From Niastella sp966212235 (GTDB taxonomy: Bacteria; Bacteroidota; Bacteroidia; Chitinophagales; Chitinophagaceae): DNA of 64,000 nucleotides. Made by a program: the position numbers and the translations under genes. Position 1 is the stretch's first letter, and every line of letters starts with the position of its first letter. Positions 9,376-17,590 of this stretch are shown here, piece after piece. The DNA is taken from positions 62,001 through 126,000 of the forward strand of contig CBIHPP010000015.1 in assembly GCA_966212235.1 (NCBI GenBank). Direction: 5' to 3'. The notes below the pieces were generated by a model. It ran no database searches and had not been told where the DNA came from. It saw only the letters and a program-made list of their open reading frames with translations.

Positions 9376-10254
9376 TTATTTTCCCGACCAGTTAATTTTT
9401 AAAACATTTCCGGAGTGCAGATCACCGCCTTCATTGGATATATACAGATTGCCATTTTTATCAAAAGCCATCCCCTCAGGTTGAATGTATATGGCAGGAT
9501 TTAATTTATACGCAGCTGTTACTTTCCAGTTGCTATCGGTAATCACCAATAATTTGTTTATCGATGATATTATGTACCATTCATTGGTTCTATGGTTATA
9601 GGCCAGGGCGGAGGGACGGAACTTGATCTTTTTATCACCGGTCAGGGATTCTATATTCTCCACATCAACGGAAAAAGTACCGTTCTGGTTAATCTTTCCA
9701 TCATTTGTCAACTGCAAGATATATCCTTTTACCGTTTTACTGCTTTTTTCATCTTCACATTCCTTGCATATTATATATACTAACTTGTTCATTTCATCGG
9801 CATACATTCCTTCATACTCCCCTTTCGGCAACAGATCTTTCCATTCTAAAACATTGCCGGTCTCCTCTTGCTGGTGAATATCGGCAAACGGAAAAGTGAA
9901 TAGGGTGCCATTGCTGCGCAGCATGATCACATAATTATTACAGATGGCCACATCTTCATAATCGCCATGCTTACCGAATTTAAAAAAGGAAGATCTTTTA
10001 TCGCCTGGTTTTAAAAAATAGAATTTGCCACTCTCATCTTCCTCTGCATATATCGTATCGGGGTTGCCCTGATAAAAAGCCAGACCGGATATTTCCGCCA
10101 GACTGGGCGGCATAACGATCTTCTTTGGTTCATTTAAATTATATCCAGCCGGGCTTTCAAATTTCCGATTTTTTTGTGAGCAGGCTGTCGGGAATATTGC
10201 TATGGCCAATACAGCCCATAAACCCAGTCTTATTCTTATCGTATGCATAATCAT
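9376..10254 (-). CDS. SdiA-regulated-type beta-propeller lipoprotein
   Basis: 292 residues starting MIMHTIRIR with a hydrophobic segment ending FPTACSQ. The Cys suggests a lipoprotein, although the Pro at -3 is atypical for a lipobox. The body resembles the SdiA-regulated/esterase-like propeller family: SLAEISGLAFY, DYEDVAICNNYVIMLRSNG, EGMYADEMNKLVYIICKE, PEGMAFDKNGNLYISNEGG. The family is widespread, has no settled reaction and is usually periplasmic. It sits 3 bases after ppk1 and 12 bases before the Omp85-kinase gene, so co-transcription is very likely. A second in-frame Met at residue 3 could be the true start. Confidence 0.75.
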   Translation of the reverse strand: MIMHTIRIRLGLWAVLAIAIFPTACSQKNRKFESPAGYNLNEPKKIVMPPSLAEISGLAFYQGNPDTIYAEEDESGKFYFLKPGDKRSSFFKFGKHGDYEDVAICNNYVIMLRSNGTLFTFPFADIHQQEETGNVLEWKDLLPKGEYEGMYADEMNKLVYIICKECEDEKSSKTVKGYILQLTNDGKINQNGTFSVDVENIESLTGDKKIKFRPSALAYNHRTNEWYIISSINKLLVITDSNWKVTAAYKLNPAIYIQPEGMAFDKNGNLYISNEGGDLHSGNVLKINWSGK

Positions 10255-10257
10255 TAT

Positions 10258-12312
10258 TTAAACACGCCCTTCGGCTAATAAATGATAAATAGCTTCCTGT
10301 GAACACAACACGGCATCCTCTTTTTGTACCGGTACATTGTTCATTTCCTGATCAATTTTACGCGCCTGCCCGTTATCCTGTAACTGCAGGTGCAATATAT
10401 GCAGCACCTGTTTTTTGATGGCTTCATCATACACCGGAAAACAAACCTCTATTCTGCGGTATATATTCCGGTTCATCCAGTCAGCCGAACCCATGTACAG
10501 TTCCTGCCGGCCATTGTTGTGAAAAACAAAGATCCTTCCATGCTCCAGGTACCGGTCAACAATACGGGTTACGGTAATATTTTCACTGAGGCCCTGAACA
10601 CCGGGTTTTAAACAACAAATACTTCTAACGATCAGGCGGATCTTTACCCCCGCCCCCGATGCTTCATACAATTTGTTGATCAAAACCTTTTCTTCAAGGT
10701 TGTTCATCTTAATGGTAATGGCAGCATCCAATCCACGGCGGGCATTGTTTATTTCCCGGTCAATCAATTGCAGGAACCGTTGCTGCAGGTTGAATTGCGC
10801 TACCAGTATTTGATTGAATGCAACAAGATCAGGATTACCTGCCTTTTTACGATGCCCGAGGAATATGAACAGCAATTCCATTTCCCGTAATATTTCGGGA
10901 TGAGCTGTAAACAGGATATGATCGGTGTAAAAGCGGGCGGTGCTTTCATTCATGTTGCCGGTTGCCAGCAATCCTACATATGAGATCCGCTTATTCTTTT
11001 TCCGTTTTACCAGGGCTATTTTAGCATGTACTTTCAGTGAAAGGGCACTGTAATTTATTTTAACGCCTGCCTCTTTCATCTTTTTCGACCACCGGATATT
11101 ATTGGCTTCATCGAAACGGGCTTTTAATTCAACCAGCACCGAAACCTTTTTTCCGTTCTTTGCCGCACTTACCAGGGCGTTGCCAATCCTTGAATCGCTG
11201 GCGATACGATATAACGTTACGTATATTTCTGTGACATCAGGATCAACCGCCGCTTCGTTAAAAAAGCGCAGTACCATGTTATACGACTGATACGGTGGAT
11301 GCAGCATGATGTCCTTTTTTTCCACTTCTTCAAACAATGACAGGGAGCCATCGCCGGCTTTCACGGTAATAGCCGGCCATTTTTGATAGCTCATCGAATC
11401 ATCTTTCACAGGGAAAGAACCCAGGTCTTTCAGGTTGTGATAACAGCCGCCCTGGATAACGAGGGCATTCTGTAGCTTCAATGCCGTTATCAATAATTGC
11501 AGGTGGGCTTCTTCAATACCGGGTTGGTGCAACAGGCGGGTTGCCAAACCATAATCTCGTTTGGTCAGCTGCTCTTCAATTTTCCGGGCCAGGTCACCTT
11601 CATAATCGTCTTCCACTTCCAATTCAGCATCACGGGTAATTTTAAGGCTGTAACATCCTTTTATGAGGGTATGCTTGAAAATAAATGGAAGATTGTCTTT
11701 TATAATATCATCCAGAAAAACGACGAACTGCTCCTTATTACGTTGAACAGTATAAAACCGCGGCAGGTTTTCGGATGGAATATTGATAATTACCAGCTCC
11801 TCAAAACCCCGTTCCTGTTCAATGACCGTAAGCAGGTACAGCTTATTATTTTCCGGAAAGAATTTTGTGCCTGAGATGGACAGGTACTCCGGTTGCAGAA
11901 AAGCCATTACCTGTGTAAAGAAGTAATCCGACACTTCTTCTTTTATAGCTGCGGGAACAGGTTCATTGTATAATAAATGAATATTCTTTTCTCTCAGCAA
12001 CGGTAATATCTCGGTGGTGAATATGGCTCCAAACCGTTCCTGTTGTTGATTTATAATATCAACAAGCTGTGGTAATACATCCGCTTTTACCTGTTCTTTT
12101 ATATGGTCGGCCCCTTTTGACTGATGTATTTTCTGCAGCGCCATTACAGCAGGCATGCGTACCCGGTAAAATTCGTCGAGGTTGGAAGAATAGATGGATA
12201 AGAATTTAATACGTTCCAGCAAAGGCACGCTGTTGCTGCCTGCTTCTTCCAGTACCCTGCCATTAAAAGAAAGCCAGCTGAGGTCTCTATCGAAAAAAGA
12301 TTCAGAATGCAT
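10258..12312 (-). CDS. ppk1: Polyphosphate kinase 1
   Basis: 684 residues, the usual length. Polyphosphate kinase makes inorganic polyphosphate from ATP through a phosphohistidine. The start FFDRDLSWLSFNGRVLEEA and NLDEFYRVRMP are typical of the N-terminal domain. The phospho-acceptor region SLKVHAKIALV places the key His at about residue 429. The second catalytic His is in YLEHGRIFVF (about 591), followed by GSADWMNRN. It is the second gene of the operon, 13 bases after the HD-PycTM gene and 3 bases before the lipoprotein gene. No ppx/gppA exopolyphosphatase is next to it, which is a common partner elsewhere. Confidence 0.95.
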   Translation of the reverse strand: MHSESFFDRDLSWLSFNGRVLEEAGSNSVPLLERIKFLSIYSSNLDEFYRVRMPAVMALQKIHQSKGADHIKEQVKADVLPQLVDIINQQQERFGAIFTTEILPLLREKNIHLLYNEPVPAAIKEEVSDYFFTQVMAFLQPEYLSISGTKFFPENNKLYLLTVIEQERGFEELVIINIPSENLPRFYTVQRNKEQFVVFLDDIIKDNLPFIFKHTLIKGCYSLKITRDAELEVEDDYEGDLARKIEEQLTKRDYGLATRLLHQPGIEEAHLQLLITALKLQNALVIQGGCYHNLKDLGSFPVKDDSMSYQKWPAITVKAGDGSLSLFEEVEKKDIMLHPPYQSYNMVLRFFNEAAVDPDVTEIYVTLYRIASDSRIGNALVSAAKNGKKVSVLVELKARFDEANNIRWSKKMKEAGVKINYSALSLKVHAKIALVKRKKNKRISYVGLLATGNMNESTARFYTDHILFTAHPEILREMELLFIFLGHRKKAGNPDLVAFNQILVAQFNLQQRFLQLIDREINNARRGLDAAITIKMNNLEEKVLINKLYEASGAGVKIRLIVRSICCLKPGVQGLSENITVTRIVDRYLEHGRIFVFHNNGRQELYMGSADWMNRNIYRRIEVCFPVYDEAIKKQVLHILHLQLQDNGQARKIDQEMNNVPVQKEDAVLCSQEAIYHLLAEGRV

Positions 12313-12325
12313 GCTGTTACTGATT

Positions 12326-13573
12326 TCAGGTAGTTACTATGGCTGCAATAGCGAATGCGATCACGGATACGATCAACCCATACATGAACACATTGTATGA
12401 AATGCGAAGCCGTTGGTATTTGCTTCCCAATACCACGCCTTGTGAATACACATCTTTAATAAGGCTGCGATATAAAAAGTCACGATCGTCCATCATATGC
12501 AACATACCCGCCGTATAATCATCCATGCTCATTCTGAAGAAATTCCCGAAGAATAAAAGGTTTACCCTTTTTTCAGTGATATCGTTTTCGGTAAAAGTAC
12601 CGCTGGGAATTTTAGGCCGGGTAGATAGAATAGCAAATACAATGGTTACCAGGCTTACACCCAATAAGGTCATGGCGGGAATGGTATATTGTGGAAACTG
12701 CTCCAGGTTCTTTAATAACACACTAAGCAGAACAGAAATGATAATGGAATTCACCGATATCATAATATGTGCCTTGCTATCGGCCATATCACTGAGTCGC
12801 TGGTGATTGCCGGAGGTTATCCTGAACATGGTTTCAATGCCGCGGTCGGGCCGGTTCTTCCGTTTTGCCTTATCATCATCGCTTTCTGGTATCAGTGGCT
12901 TTAACTTTGGCCTGGTCGTTTCCGGTTGTACCGCAGCTATCATTGCAACCGGTACTGCACTTTTTATTTCAGGATGCTTACCGGCTACTTTTGCTTTCAG
13001 CTTTTCGAGGTGTTTTGCTTTGATATCGTTCAATAACAAGCGACAATAGTCGGTATGATATTGATGCGTTTCGAGCAGGCGGATGGTTTTGCTGCGCCAT
13101 TCGTCTTTACTGATATCGATATTATATAATTCGCTGAATTCTTTACGCATTACCTTATTGAACTCCCCGAATCGTGCTGTACCTAAATGGAACAGATCGG
13201 CATCTGCTACTATTTTTTCAAGCAGTGTTACCGGGTTCTGCGGTAACCGGGTAGCCCTGATGCATTGGGCTACGGTTTGAATGGCCGTTTCATCAACCCC
13301 TTTCCGCTTCAAAAAAGCCATGGCTTCTTCCGCTCCTTTTTCTTCGTGCCGGGCCGGATCGGTATAATAACCTATATCATGAAACCAGGCAGACGTTACC
13401 ACTATAAAATAATCGAGGTCGCTAAGCCGGTAATGATTGGCAATTTCAATGGCGGCATTCACCACATTTTCGGTGTGTACCTGGTTATGATAGGTTAATT
13501 TATCATTTGCATGAGTATGAAAGTAGGTGGTTACGTATTGCTTTACTTCATCCAATAACGCATAATAATTCAT
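12326..13573 (-). CDS. HD phosphohydrolase fused to a Pycsar-effector-type (PycTM/DUF5706) membrane domain
   Basis: 415 residues. The N-terminal HD domain shows H29/H33 (YHNQVHTENV), the His-Asp pair H65-D66 (WFHDIGYY) and D124/D126 (VADADLFHL), so its metal site looks intact. A charged linker (about 200-245) leads to a PycTM-like domain: MFRITSGNHQRLSDMADSKA, transmembrane segments near 270-290 and 297-316, a conserved-looking soluble loop, and a last segment near 395-414. PycTM proteins are membrane effectors in cyclic-pyrimidine anti-phage signalling. The HD part may hydrolyse or sense a nucleotide. It is the first gene of the ppk1 operon. The domains are clear; the ligand is not known. 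Confidence 0.85.
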   Translation of the reverse strand: MNYYALLDEVKQYVTTYFHTHANDKLTYHNQVHTENVVNAAIEIANHYRLSDLDYFIVVTSAWFHDIGYYTDPARHEEKGAEEAMAFLKRKGVDETAIQTVAQCIRATRLPQNPVTLLEKIVADADLFHLGTARFGEFNKVMRKEFSELYNIDISKDEWRSKTIRLLETHQYHTDYCRLLLNDIKAKHLEKLKAKVAGKHPEIKSAVPVAMIAAVQPETTRPKLKPLIPESDDDKAKRKNRPDRGIETMFRITSGNHQRLSDMADSKAHIMISVNSIIISVLLSVLLKNLEQFPQYTIPAMTLLGVSLVTIVFAILSTRPKIPSGTFTENDITEKRVNLLFFGNFFRMSMDDYTAGMLHMMDDRDFLYRSLIKDVYSQGVVLGSKYQRLRISYNVFMYGLIVSVIAFAIAAIVTT

Positions 13574-13607
13574 ATATGGAATTCTTTTACTGTCTACAAG
13601 TATATAA

Positions 13608-13615
13608 CAAATATA
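13608..13615 (-). promoter_or_regulatory. Candidate -7 element for the HD-PycTM/ppk1 operon
   Basis: On the minus strand this reads TATATTTG, an exact fit to the Bacteroidota -7 consensus TAnnTTTG, about 35 bases before the HD-PycTM start codon. No clear TTTG -33 element was found at the usual distance, so the call is tentative. Confidence 0.35.
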
Positions 13616-14119
13616 ATCAGGTAAAACTATTTGTACAGCTATTCAGAATTACGCCATTATAGCATCCAAAGGTAGGGTCATTTAGCAAGCTGTAGTACAA
13701 ATTAATCCATGGTTTCCGCATATGGGAACCAGCTTTTACCGGAATTGGGTAAAGGCTCAAAAAAAGCGTGCCGCGGATAGCACCACAGCACGCCTCATAA
13801 ATTATGTTCTGTATTTGATGCCAACCGGGTGGCCAGTGGAACAAAAAATGGCCGGAAGCCTGCCTGCCGCGCCTTCATGAAGCCAGGCCCGGCAGGCATA
13901 CAACTATCATCCGTTCTATATTTCCAGGCTTTATCTATTTTTCTTCTTACCTGCCTGCGGGCAGGCAGGTTCGCTACTTCCGGCCCTGACCATCAACAGC
14001 TCGTTTTATTCGGCTCTGCATCCTTCGACCCTTCAACTCCGCTCAGGGCAAGCCCGCTCAGGATGCCCAGGATGCGAGACTGCCCGGCCCTTTCCCGCAC
14101 AAGCGGGGCTCAGGACCGT
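13616..14119. other. Intergenic stretch without a supported gene, rich in palindromic fragments
   Basis: No credible coding frame is seen here on either strand. It holds a 22-base palindrome (annotated separately) and, at about 13856-13900, CTGCCTG and CAGGC fragments of the same family. Near 14019-14063 there is a block with CTTCGACCC and GCTCAGG words. Such blocks resemble dispersed intergenic repeats of Bacteroidota genomes. It separates the ppk1 operon promoter from the end of a small membrane-protein gene. Confidence 0.5.
13949..13970. repeat. 22-base palindrome (REP-like)
   Basis: Two perfect 10-base arms, ACCTGCCTGC and GCAGGCAGGT, flank GG. The element is far more G/C-rich than its surroundings and lies between two minus-strand transcription units. 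Imperfect pieces with the same CTGCCTG word occur about 90 bases to the left. It could act as a dispersed repeat or a strong hairpin in RNA. Confidence 0.6.
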
Positions 14120-14509
14120 TTATTTCTTTATAAACAGGGGCTTTAGTGTAAACCAGGCTAATGCAGGGAAAAAGTGCATGGGCACTGTTAACCCCGGGAA
14201 TAATTCTGGCATTTCTATCTCGAGCGGTAATTTGGTGGCGAATGGCCCCAGAATACTCGCAAACGTTAGAATAACCAATACGAAATTGAAAATAATCTCG
14301 CCAGCACGGGGCAGCCATTTTGTTAACAGGCCATAGCCGGTAGAAGCCAGTAAACCTGCTAACGTACAAACGATCACAATGTTTACCGGTTTTACGATGG
14401 CTGAAAAATCAGCGCCCAGCGAACTGACATATATCTTTTGATAAATAAGGGCAGCCACCGCGGCCAGCACCCCCGACACCAAACCCAGTAATAATAATTT
14501 CTTAAACAT
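14120..14509 (-). CDS. Small four-helix membrane protein, unknown function
   Basis: 129 residues, nearly all hydrophobic, with about four membrane segments: LLLLGLVSGVLAAVAALIY, VNIVIVCTLAGLLASTGYG, FNFVLVILTFASILGP, and a C-terminal segment with MHFFPALAWF. This looks like the family of small DUF6069-like inner-membrane proteins, but I would not name it. It is 16 bases downstream of a YceI gene on the same strand and probably belongs to the two-YceI operon. Confidence 0.65.
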   Translation of the reverse strand: MFKKLLLLGLVSGVLAAVAALIYQKIYVSSLGADFSAIVKPVNIVIVCTLAGLLASTGYGLLTKWLPRAGEIIFNFVLVILTFASILGPFATKLPLEIEMPELFPGLTVPMHFFPALAWFTLKPLFIKK

Positions 14510-14525
14510 ACGTTTTGTCAGTTTA

Positions 14526-15059
14526 TTAACCTTTGGTAACCGGAACAGCTACGTCAATCTTTATCTGTTCGGCTACATCACCGCCCGGTTTACCGATCTT
14601 GAAATCGGAACGGTTCACGGTAAAGCTGCCATTGAAGGTAGCACCGGCGCCGGCTTTTTTAAAGGAGAAGGGTATGGTGTATTCTTTCGATACGCCTTTT
14701 ATCTGCAGGTTGCCAGTTACCTGGTACCCGGTTCCCGCCTTTACGATTTTGGTACTCGTGTATTTGATCGCGGGAAATTTGGCCGCATCGAACCACTCTG
14801 CGCCTTTAGCGTGTTTGTTTTGTAACCCGTTACCGGTATTGATGGAGTTTACATCAATGGTTACATCAAATTTTGAGGCGGCCGGATTTTGTTCATCAAA
14901 ATCAATACTGCCGGTAAATGTTTTGAAGATGCCGGCTACGTCATTGCTCGAAAATTTGATGCTGTATTTATCGGCGATAGCCCATTTTTGCGCTACGCTG
15001 AAGGCGAACACTGCTGTTAAAACCAGCAGTGTTGCCATTGAAAAGATCAGCTTCTTCAT
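14526..15059 (-). CDS. YceI-family lipocalin-like periplasmic protein
   Basis: 177 residues with a signal peptide (about 1-23). The YceI pattern is clear: KWAIADKYSIKFSSNDVAGIFKTF, an ASKFDVTIDVNSINTGN strand, KFPAIKYTSTKI, GNLQIKGVSKEYTIPF and a final SDFKIGKP block. YceI proteins form a small barrel that binds isoprenoid-like or fatty ligands in the periplasm. It follows a second YceI gene by 11 bases, so the two look like a tandem duplication now only moderately similar. Confidence 0.88.
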   Translation of the reverse strand: MKKLIFSMATLLVLTAVFAFSVAQKWAIADKYSIKFSSNDVAGIFKTFTGSIDFDEQNPAASKFDVTIDVNSINTGNGLQNKHAKGAEWFDAAKFPAIKYTSTKIVKAGTGYQVTGNLQIKGVSKEYTIPFSFKKAGAGATFNGSFTVNRSDFKIGKPGGDVAEQIKIDVAVPVTKG

Positions 15060-15070
15060 ATCAAATCTTA

Positions 15071-15643
15071 TTAGTCTTTTGTAAATTCAGTGCCTGCGTT
15101 TAAAGTCACTACATCACCCAACATGGCGGTAGGCATACCAGCGGCTACTCCAAAATCAGAACGTTTAATAGAACCTGTGATCTTGAAACCTACAACATCT
15201 TTCTTGCTCATCGGGTTGGTAGTTGTACCGCCCAATACTACATCCAGTACAACTGGTTTGGTAACACCTTTCAGGGTGAGGTTACCGCTTACTTTGTATT
15301 TCTTGTCAGCTACTTTTTTAAAAGAAGTGCTTTTAAAAGTAAGGGTAGGAAATTTTTCCGCATCGAAAAAGTCAGCGCTTTTCAGGTGCGTATCACGTTG
15401 TTCGTTATCGGTGTTGATGCTGCTAATATCAGCTGATAATTCAACGACTGCATCGGAAAAATCAGGTTTTGCTGATGTGATCTTGGCATCGATGCTATTA
15501 AAAGTACCACCCAGTTCTGCCACTGACAGGTGGGTTACATTAAAACCTAATCTTGAGTGTGCTTTGTCAACGGACCAGGTTTGTGCGAATGTTGTTGCTG
15601 CTGATGAGATCAATAAGGCTGCGATGATAGTTGCTTTTTTCAT
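15071..15643 (-). CDS. YceI-family lipocalin-like periplasmic protein
   Basis: 190 residues with a signal peptide (cleavage near TTFAQ). YceI features are WSVDKAHSRLGFNVTHLSVAE, VVELSADISSINTDNEQRDTHL, FFDAEKFPTLTFKST, GNLTLKGVTKPVVLDV and a C-terminal RSDFGVAAGM block. It is the first gene of a three-gene unit (YceI, YceI, small membrane protein). A 14-base palindrome lies about 45 bases upstream and could be the operator. The ligand is unknown; related proteins bind polyprenyl chains. Confidence 0.9.
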   Translation of the reverse strand: MKKATIIAALLISSAATTFAQTWSVDKAHSRLGFNVTHLSVAELGGTFNSIDAKITSAKPDFSDAVVELSADISSINTDNEQRDTHLKSADFFDAEKFPTLTFKSTSFKKVADKKYKVSGNLTLKGVTKPVVLDVVLGGTTTNPMSKKDVVGFKITGSIKRSDFGVAAGMPTAMLGDVVTLNAGTEFTKD

Positions 15644-15688
15644 TTTTCTGTTTCTATTGGTTGAATAATTAAATACGGGAATAATTAT

Positions 15689-15702
15689 ATACTAAATAGT
15701 AT
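15689..15702. promoter_or_regulatory. Palindrome upstream of the YceI operon (candidate operator)
   Basis: ATACTAAATAGTAT has perfect 6-base arms around AA. It lies in the short gap between the YceI start and the DsbA-like gene end. TACT/AGTA palindromes are typical of HxlR/YodB-type operators, and an HxlR gene lies 2 kb away. The link to that regulator is inference. Confidence 0.35.
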
Positions 15703-15761
15703 GTTCATTCGCTTGGGATGAGTTGCCAGGGGGAAGCAAATATATATCTTTCAATAGATTT

Positions 15762-16463
15762 TTATTTGCAATCTCCGTCAGAAGAACAACTTTCTCCCTG
15801 AATGGTTGTGAATTGAATATTATCTTTTTTCCATTCCGTAAAAGACTGGTCCAAAGTCTGTAAAAAAACTTCGGTGGCCTGTGCGCCGGAAACGGCGTAC
15901 TTCCGGTCGATCACAAAAAACGGAACGCCGCGTATGCCCAGGGTGGTTGCTTCGGCTATATCCTGCCGCACTTCCTGCGTATAGGCATCGCCTTCCAATG
16001 TTTGTTTTACATCCGCGCCATCCAGACCAATATCTATGCCTAATTGAATTAATATGTCGCGGTCGGCTATATTCTTACCTTCTGAGAAGTAGGCTTTAAA
16101 CAGGCTTTCTTCGGCCGCATCTCCTTTACCATGCTTAGCCGCCAGGTGCGAAAAGCGGTGCGCATCGAAAGAATTCGCTACAACGGCTTTATCGAAATCG
16201 TATTTCAATCCTTCCGCTGCGGCCATGCTGGTTACCTGGTTGTTTAGTTCTTTGGCTTTCTGAACCGAAAACCCCTTGCGTTCGGCGAGATACTCATGAA
16301 TCGTTTTTCCGGGCTCGTGCTGCATGGAAGGATCGAGTTGAAAGCTTTTCCACTCGATTTCAATCTCATCCCTGAACGATAATTGTTGCAGGGCATTTTC
16401 AAACCGCCGTTTGCCAATATAGCAGAACGGACACATCACATCTGACCAGATCTCTACTTTCAT
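15762..16463 (-). CDS. FrnE/DsbA-family thioredoxin-fold oxidoreductase
   Basis: 233 residues with no signal peptide, so it is cytoplasmic. The N-terminus VEIWSDVMCPFCYIGKRRFE carries the redox motif CPFC at residues 11-14. TLGIRGVPFFVIDRKYAVSGAQ is the cis-Pro region of the DsbA/FrnE family. A short C-terminal tail holds CSSDGDC, with two more Cys. Family members are disulfide isomerases or glutathione-type transferases. It lies 18 bases downstream of the SDR gene, and both face the HxlR regulator, which suits a response to electrophiles or thiol stress. Confidence 0.85.
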   Translation of the reverse strand: MKVEIWSDVMCPFCYIGKRRFENALQQLSFRDEIEIEWKSFQLDPSMQHEPGKTIHEYLAERKGFSVQKAKELNNQVTSMAAAEGLKYDFDKAVVANSFDAHRFSHLAAKHGKGDAAEESLFKAYFSEGKNIADRDILIQLGIDIGLDGADVKQTLEGDAYTQEVRQDIAEATTLGIRGVPFFVIDRKYAVSGAQATEVFLQTLDQSFTEWKKDNIQFTTIQGESCSSDGDCK

Positions 16464-16481
16464 AATAATTTATTTCAATAC

Positions 16482-17345
16482 TTAAGCGCCTAACAGCTTT
16501 GGCAAAGATTCGTTCAGGGTTGCCGGCTTTCTTTTTAATAAATTTTCCAGGGAACCATCAACCGCATCCAGTTCGCCGGCGCTAATGCTTTCGGCGATGC
16601 TGGCATACATGGGAATGTATGCTTCGGGCACGCCTGCCTGTTTCAACACTTCTTTCAACTCCTCTATTGGAACAGGAATATAGCTAATCGTCTTCCCTAC
16701 GACCTTGCTTACTAAACCGGCAATCTCCTGGAAACTGTATGACTGGCCGGCTGTGATCTCATAAATTTTATTGGCATGCGGCGCCGGATTGGCCGCTACA
16801 TTCGCGATGGCTTCGGCCATATCGGTTCTCGCCGCAAAATTTACTTTGGCATTACCTGCCGCATAAAACCATTGACCCGATTCCAGGGCGCCACCCAATA
16901 ACATGGGCAGTACTTCTATATAAAATGTATTGCGGAAAACGGTATATGAAATGCCAGCTTGTTTAAGCATGGTTTCGGTATGGTAATGGTCGATGCCGGG
17001 GAAAAACTTCAATGTTTCCGTGGCTTTCAGTACGCTGGTGTAAATGATATGTTTTACGCCACTTGCTTTAGCGGCATTCACAACGTTCCGGTGCTGGCTT
17101 ACGCGATCTTCCAGGGTGCCTGAGGATATAAAAACCAGGGTATCGATGCCCTGAAAAGCCTTTTCCAAAACAGCGGCATCAAAATAATCGCCTTTGCGGA
17201 GTGCGATCCCTTTTGCAGATAAGGCGGCTGCTTTTTGTTCATCCCGAACCAACCCGGCAATCTGGTTAGCAGGTACATTTGCCTTTAACAGGTAATCAAT
17301 GATGGCGGTTCCAAGATGTCCGGTAGCTGCGGTAACTAAAATCAT
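16482..17345 (-). CDS. NmrA/QorB-type NAD(P)-binding SDR oxidoreductase
   Basis: 287 residues. The N-terminal Rossmann motif is VTAATGHLGTAIIDYL, with the GxxGxxG form seen in NmrA-like atypical SDRs. Other marks are RDEQKAAALSAKG, GIDTLVFISSG, HIIYTSVLKA and YEITAGQSYSFQEIAGLVS. Relatives (QorB, YtfG) are NADPH-dependent quinone reductases or redox sensors. It is divergent from the HxlR gene, with a 245-base gap holding two inverted repeats. This arrangement is common for quinone- or aldehyde-inducible modules. Confidence 0.85.
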   Translation of the reverse strand: MILVTAATGHLGTAIIDYLLKANVPANQIAGLVRDEQKAAALSAKGIALRKGDYFDAAVLEKAFQGIDTLVFISSGTLEDRVSQHRNVVNAAKASGVKHIIYTSVLKATETLKFFPGIDHYHTETMLKQAGISYTVFRNTFYIEVLPMLLGGALESGQWFYAAGNAKVNFAARTDMAEAIANVAANPAPHANKIYEITAGQSYSFQEIAGLVSKVVGKTISYIPVPIEELKEVLKQAGVPEAYIPMYASIAESISAGELDAVDGSLENLLKRKPATLNESLPKLLGA

Positions 17346-17479
17346 AGATCAATTTTTTGTTTGTCAAAACTTGCACAGGTGTCTCATTATCTGTATCTTA
17401 TAATGGTTCGACTGGTCAGTTTTGTAATGAACTTGTGTTACTTATTTTTTTGCTTTAACTTGCATCCTATTAGATTCTT

Positions 17480-17496
17480 ACTCTCTTTTAGAGAGT
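17480..17496. promoter_or_regulatory. Inverted repeat in the SDR/HxlR divergent gap
   Basis: ACTCTCTTTTAGAGAGT has perfect 7-base arms around TTT. It lies midway between the divergent starts and could serve as an HxlR operator for either gene. Confidence 0.35.
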
Positions 17497-17530
17497 CAAA
17501 GCTAAGAAGTAAGTTAATACCAGCAAAGAA

Positions 17531-17565
17531 GTTACTTTACCGTAAGCCAGTTACCCAAAAGTAAC
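17531..17565. promoter_or_regulatory. GTTACTTT/AAAGTAAC inverted repeat before the HxlR gene
   Basis: Two 8-base arms, GTTACTTT and AAAGTAAC, are separated by 19 bases, with the right arm about 25 bases from the HxlR start. An additional GTAAG...AGTTAC word lies between. The spacing fits binding of a winged-helix dimer and autoregulation. Confidence 0.35.
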
Positions 17566-17590
17566 TAATACTGATTATCAATGTTTAGAC

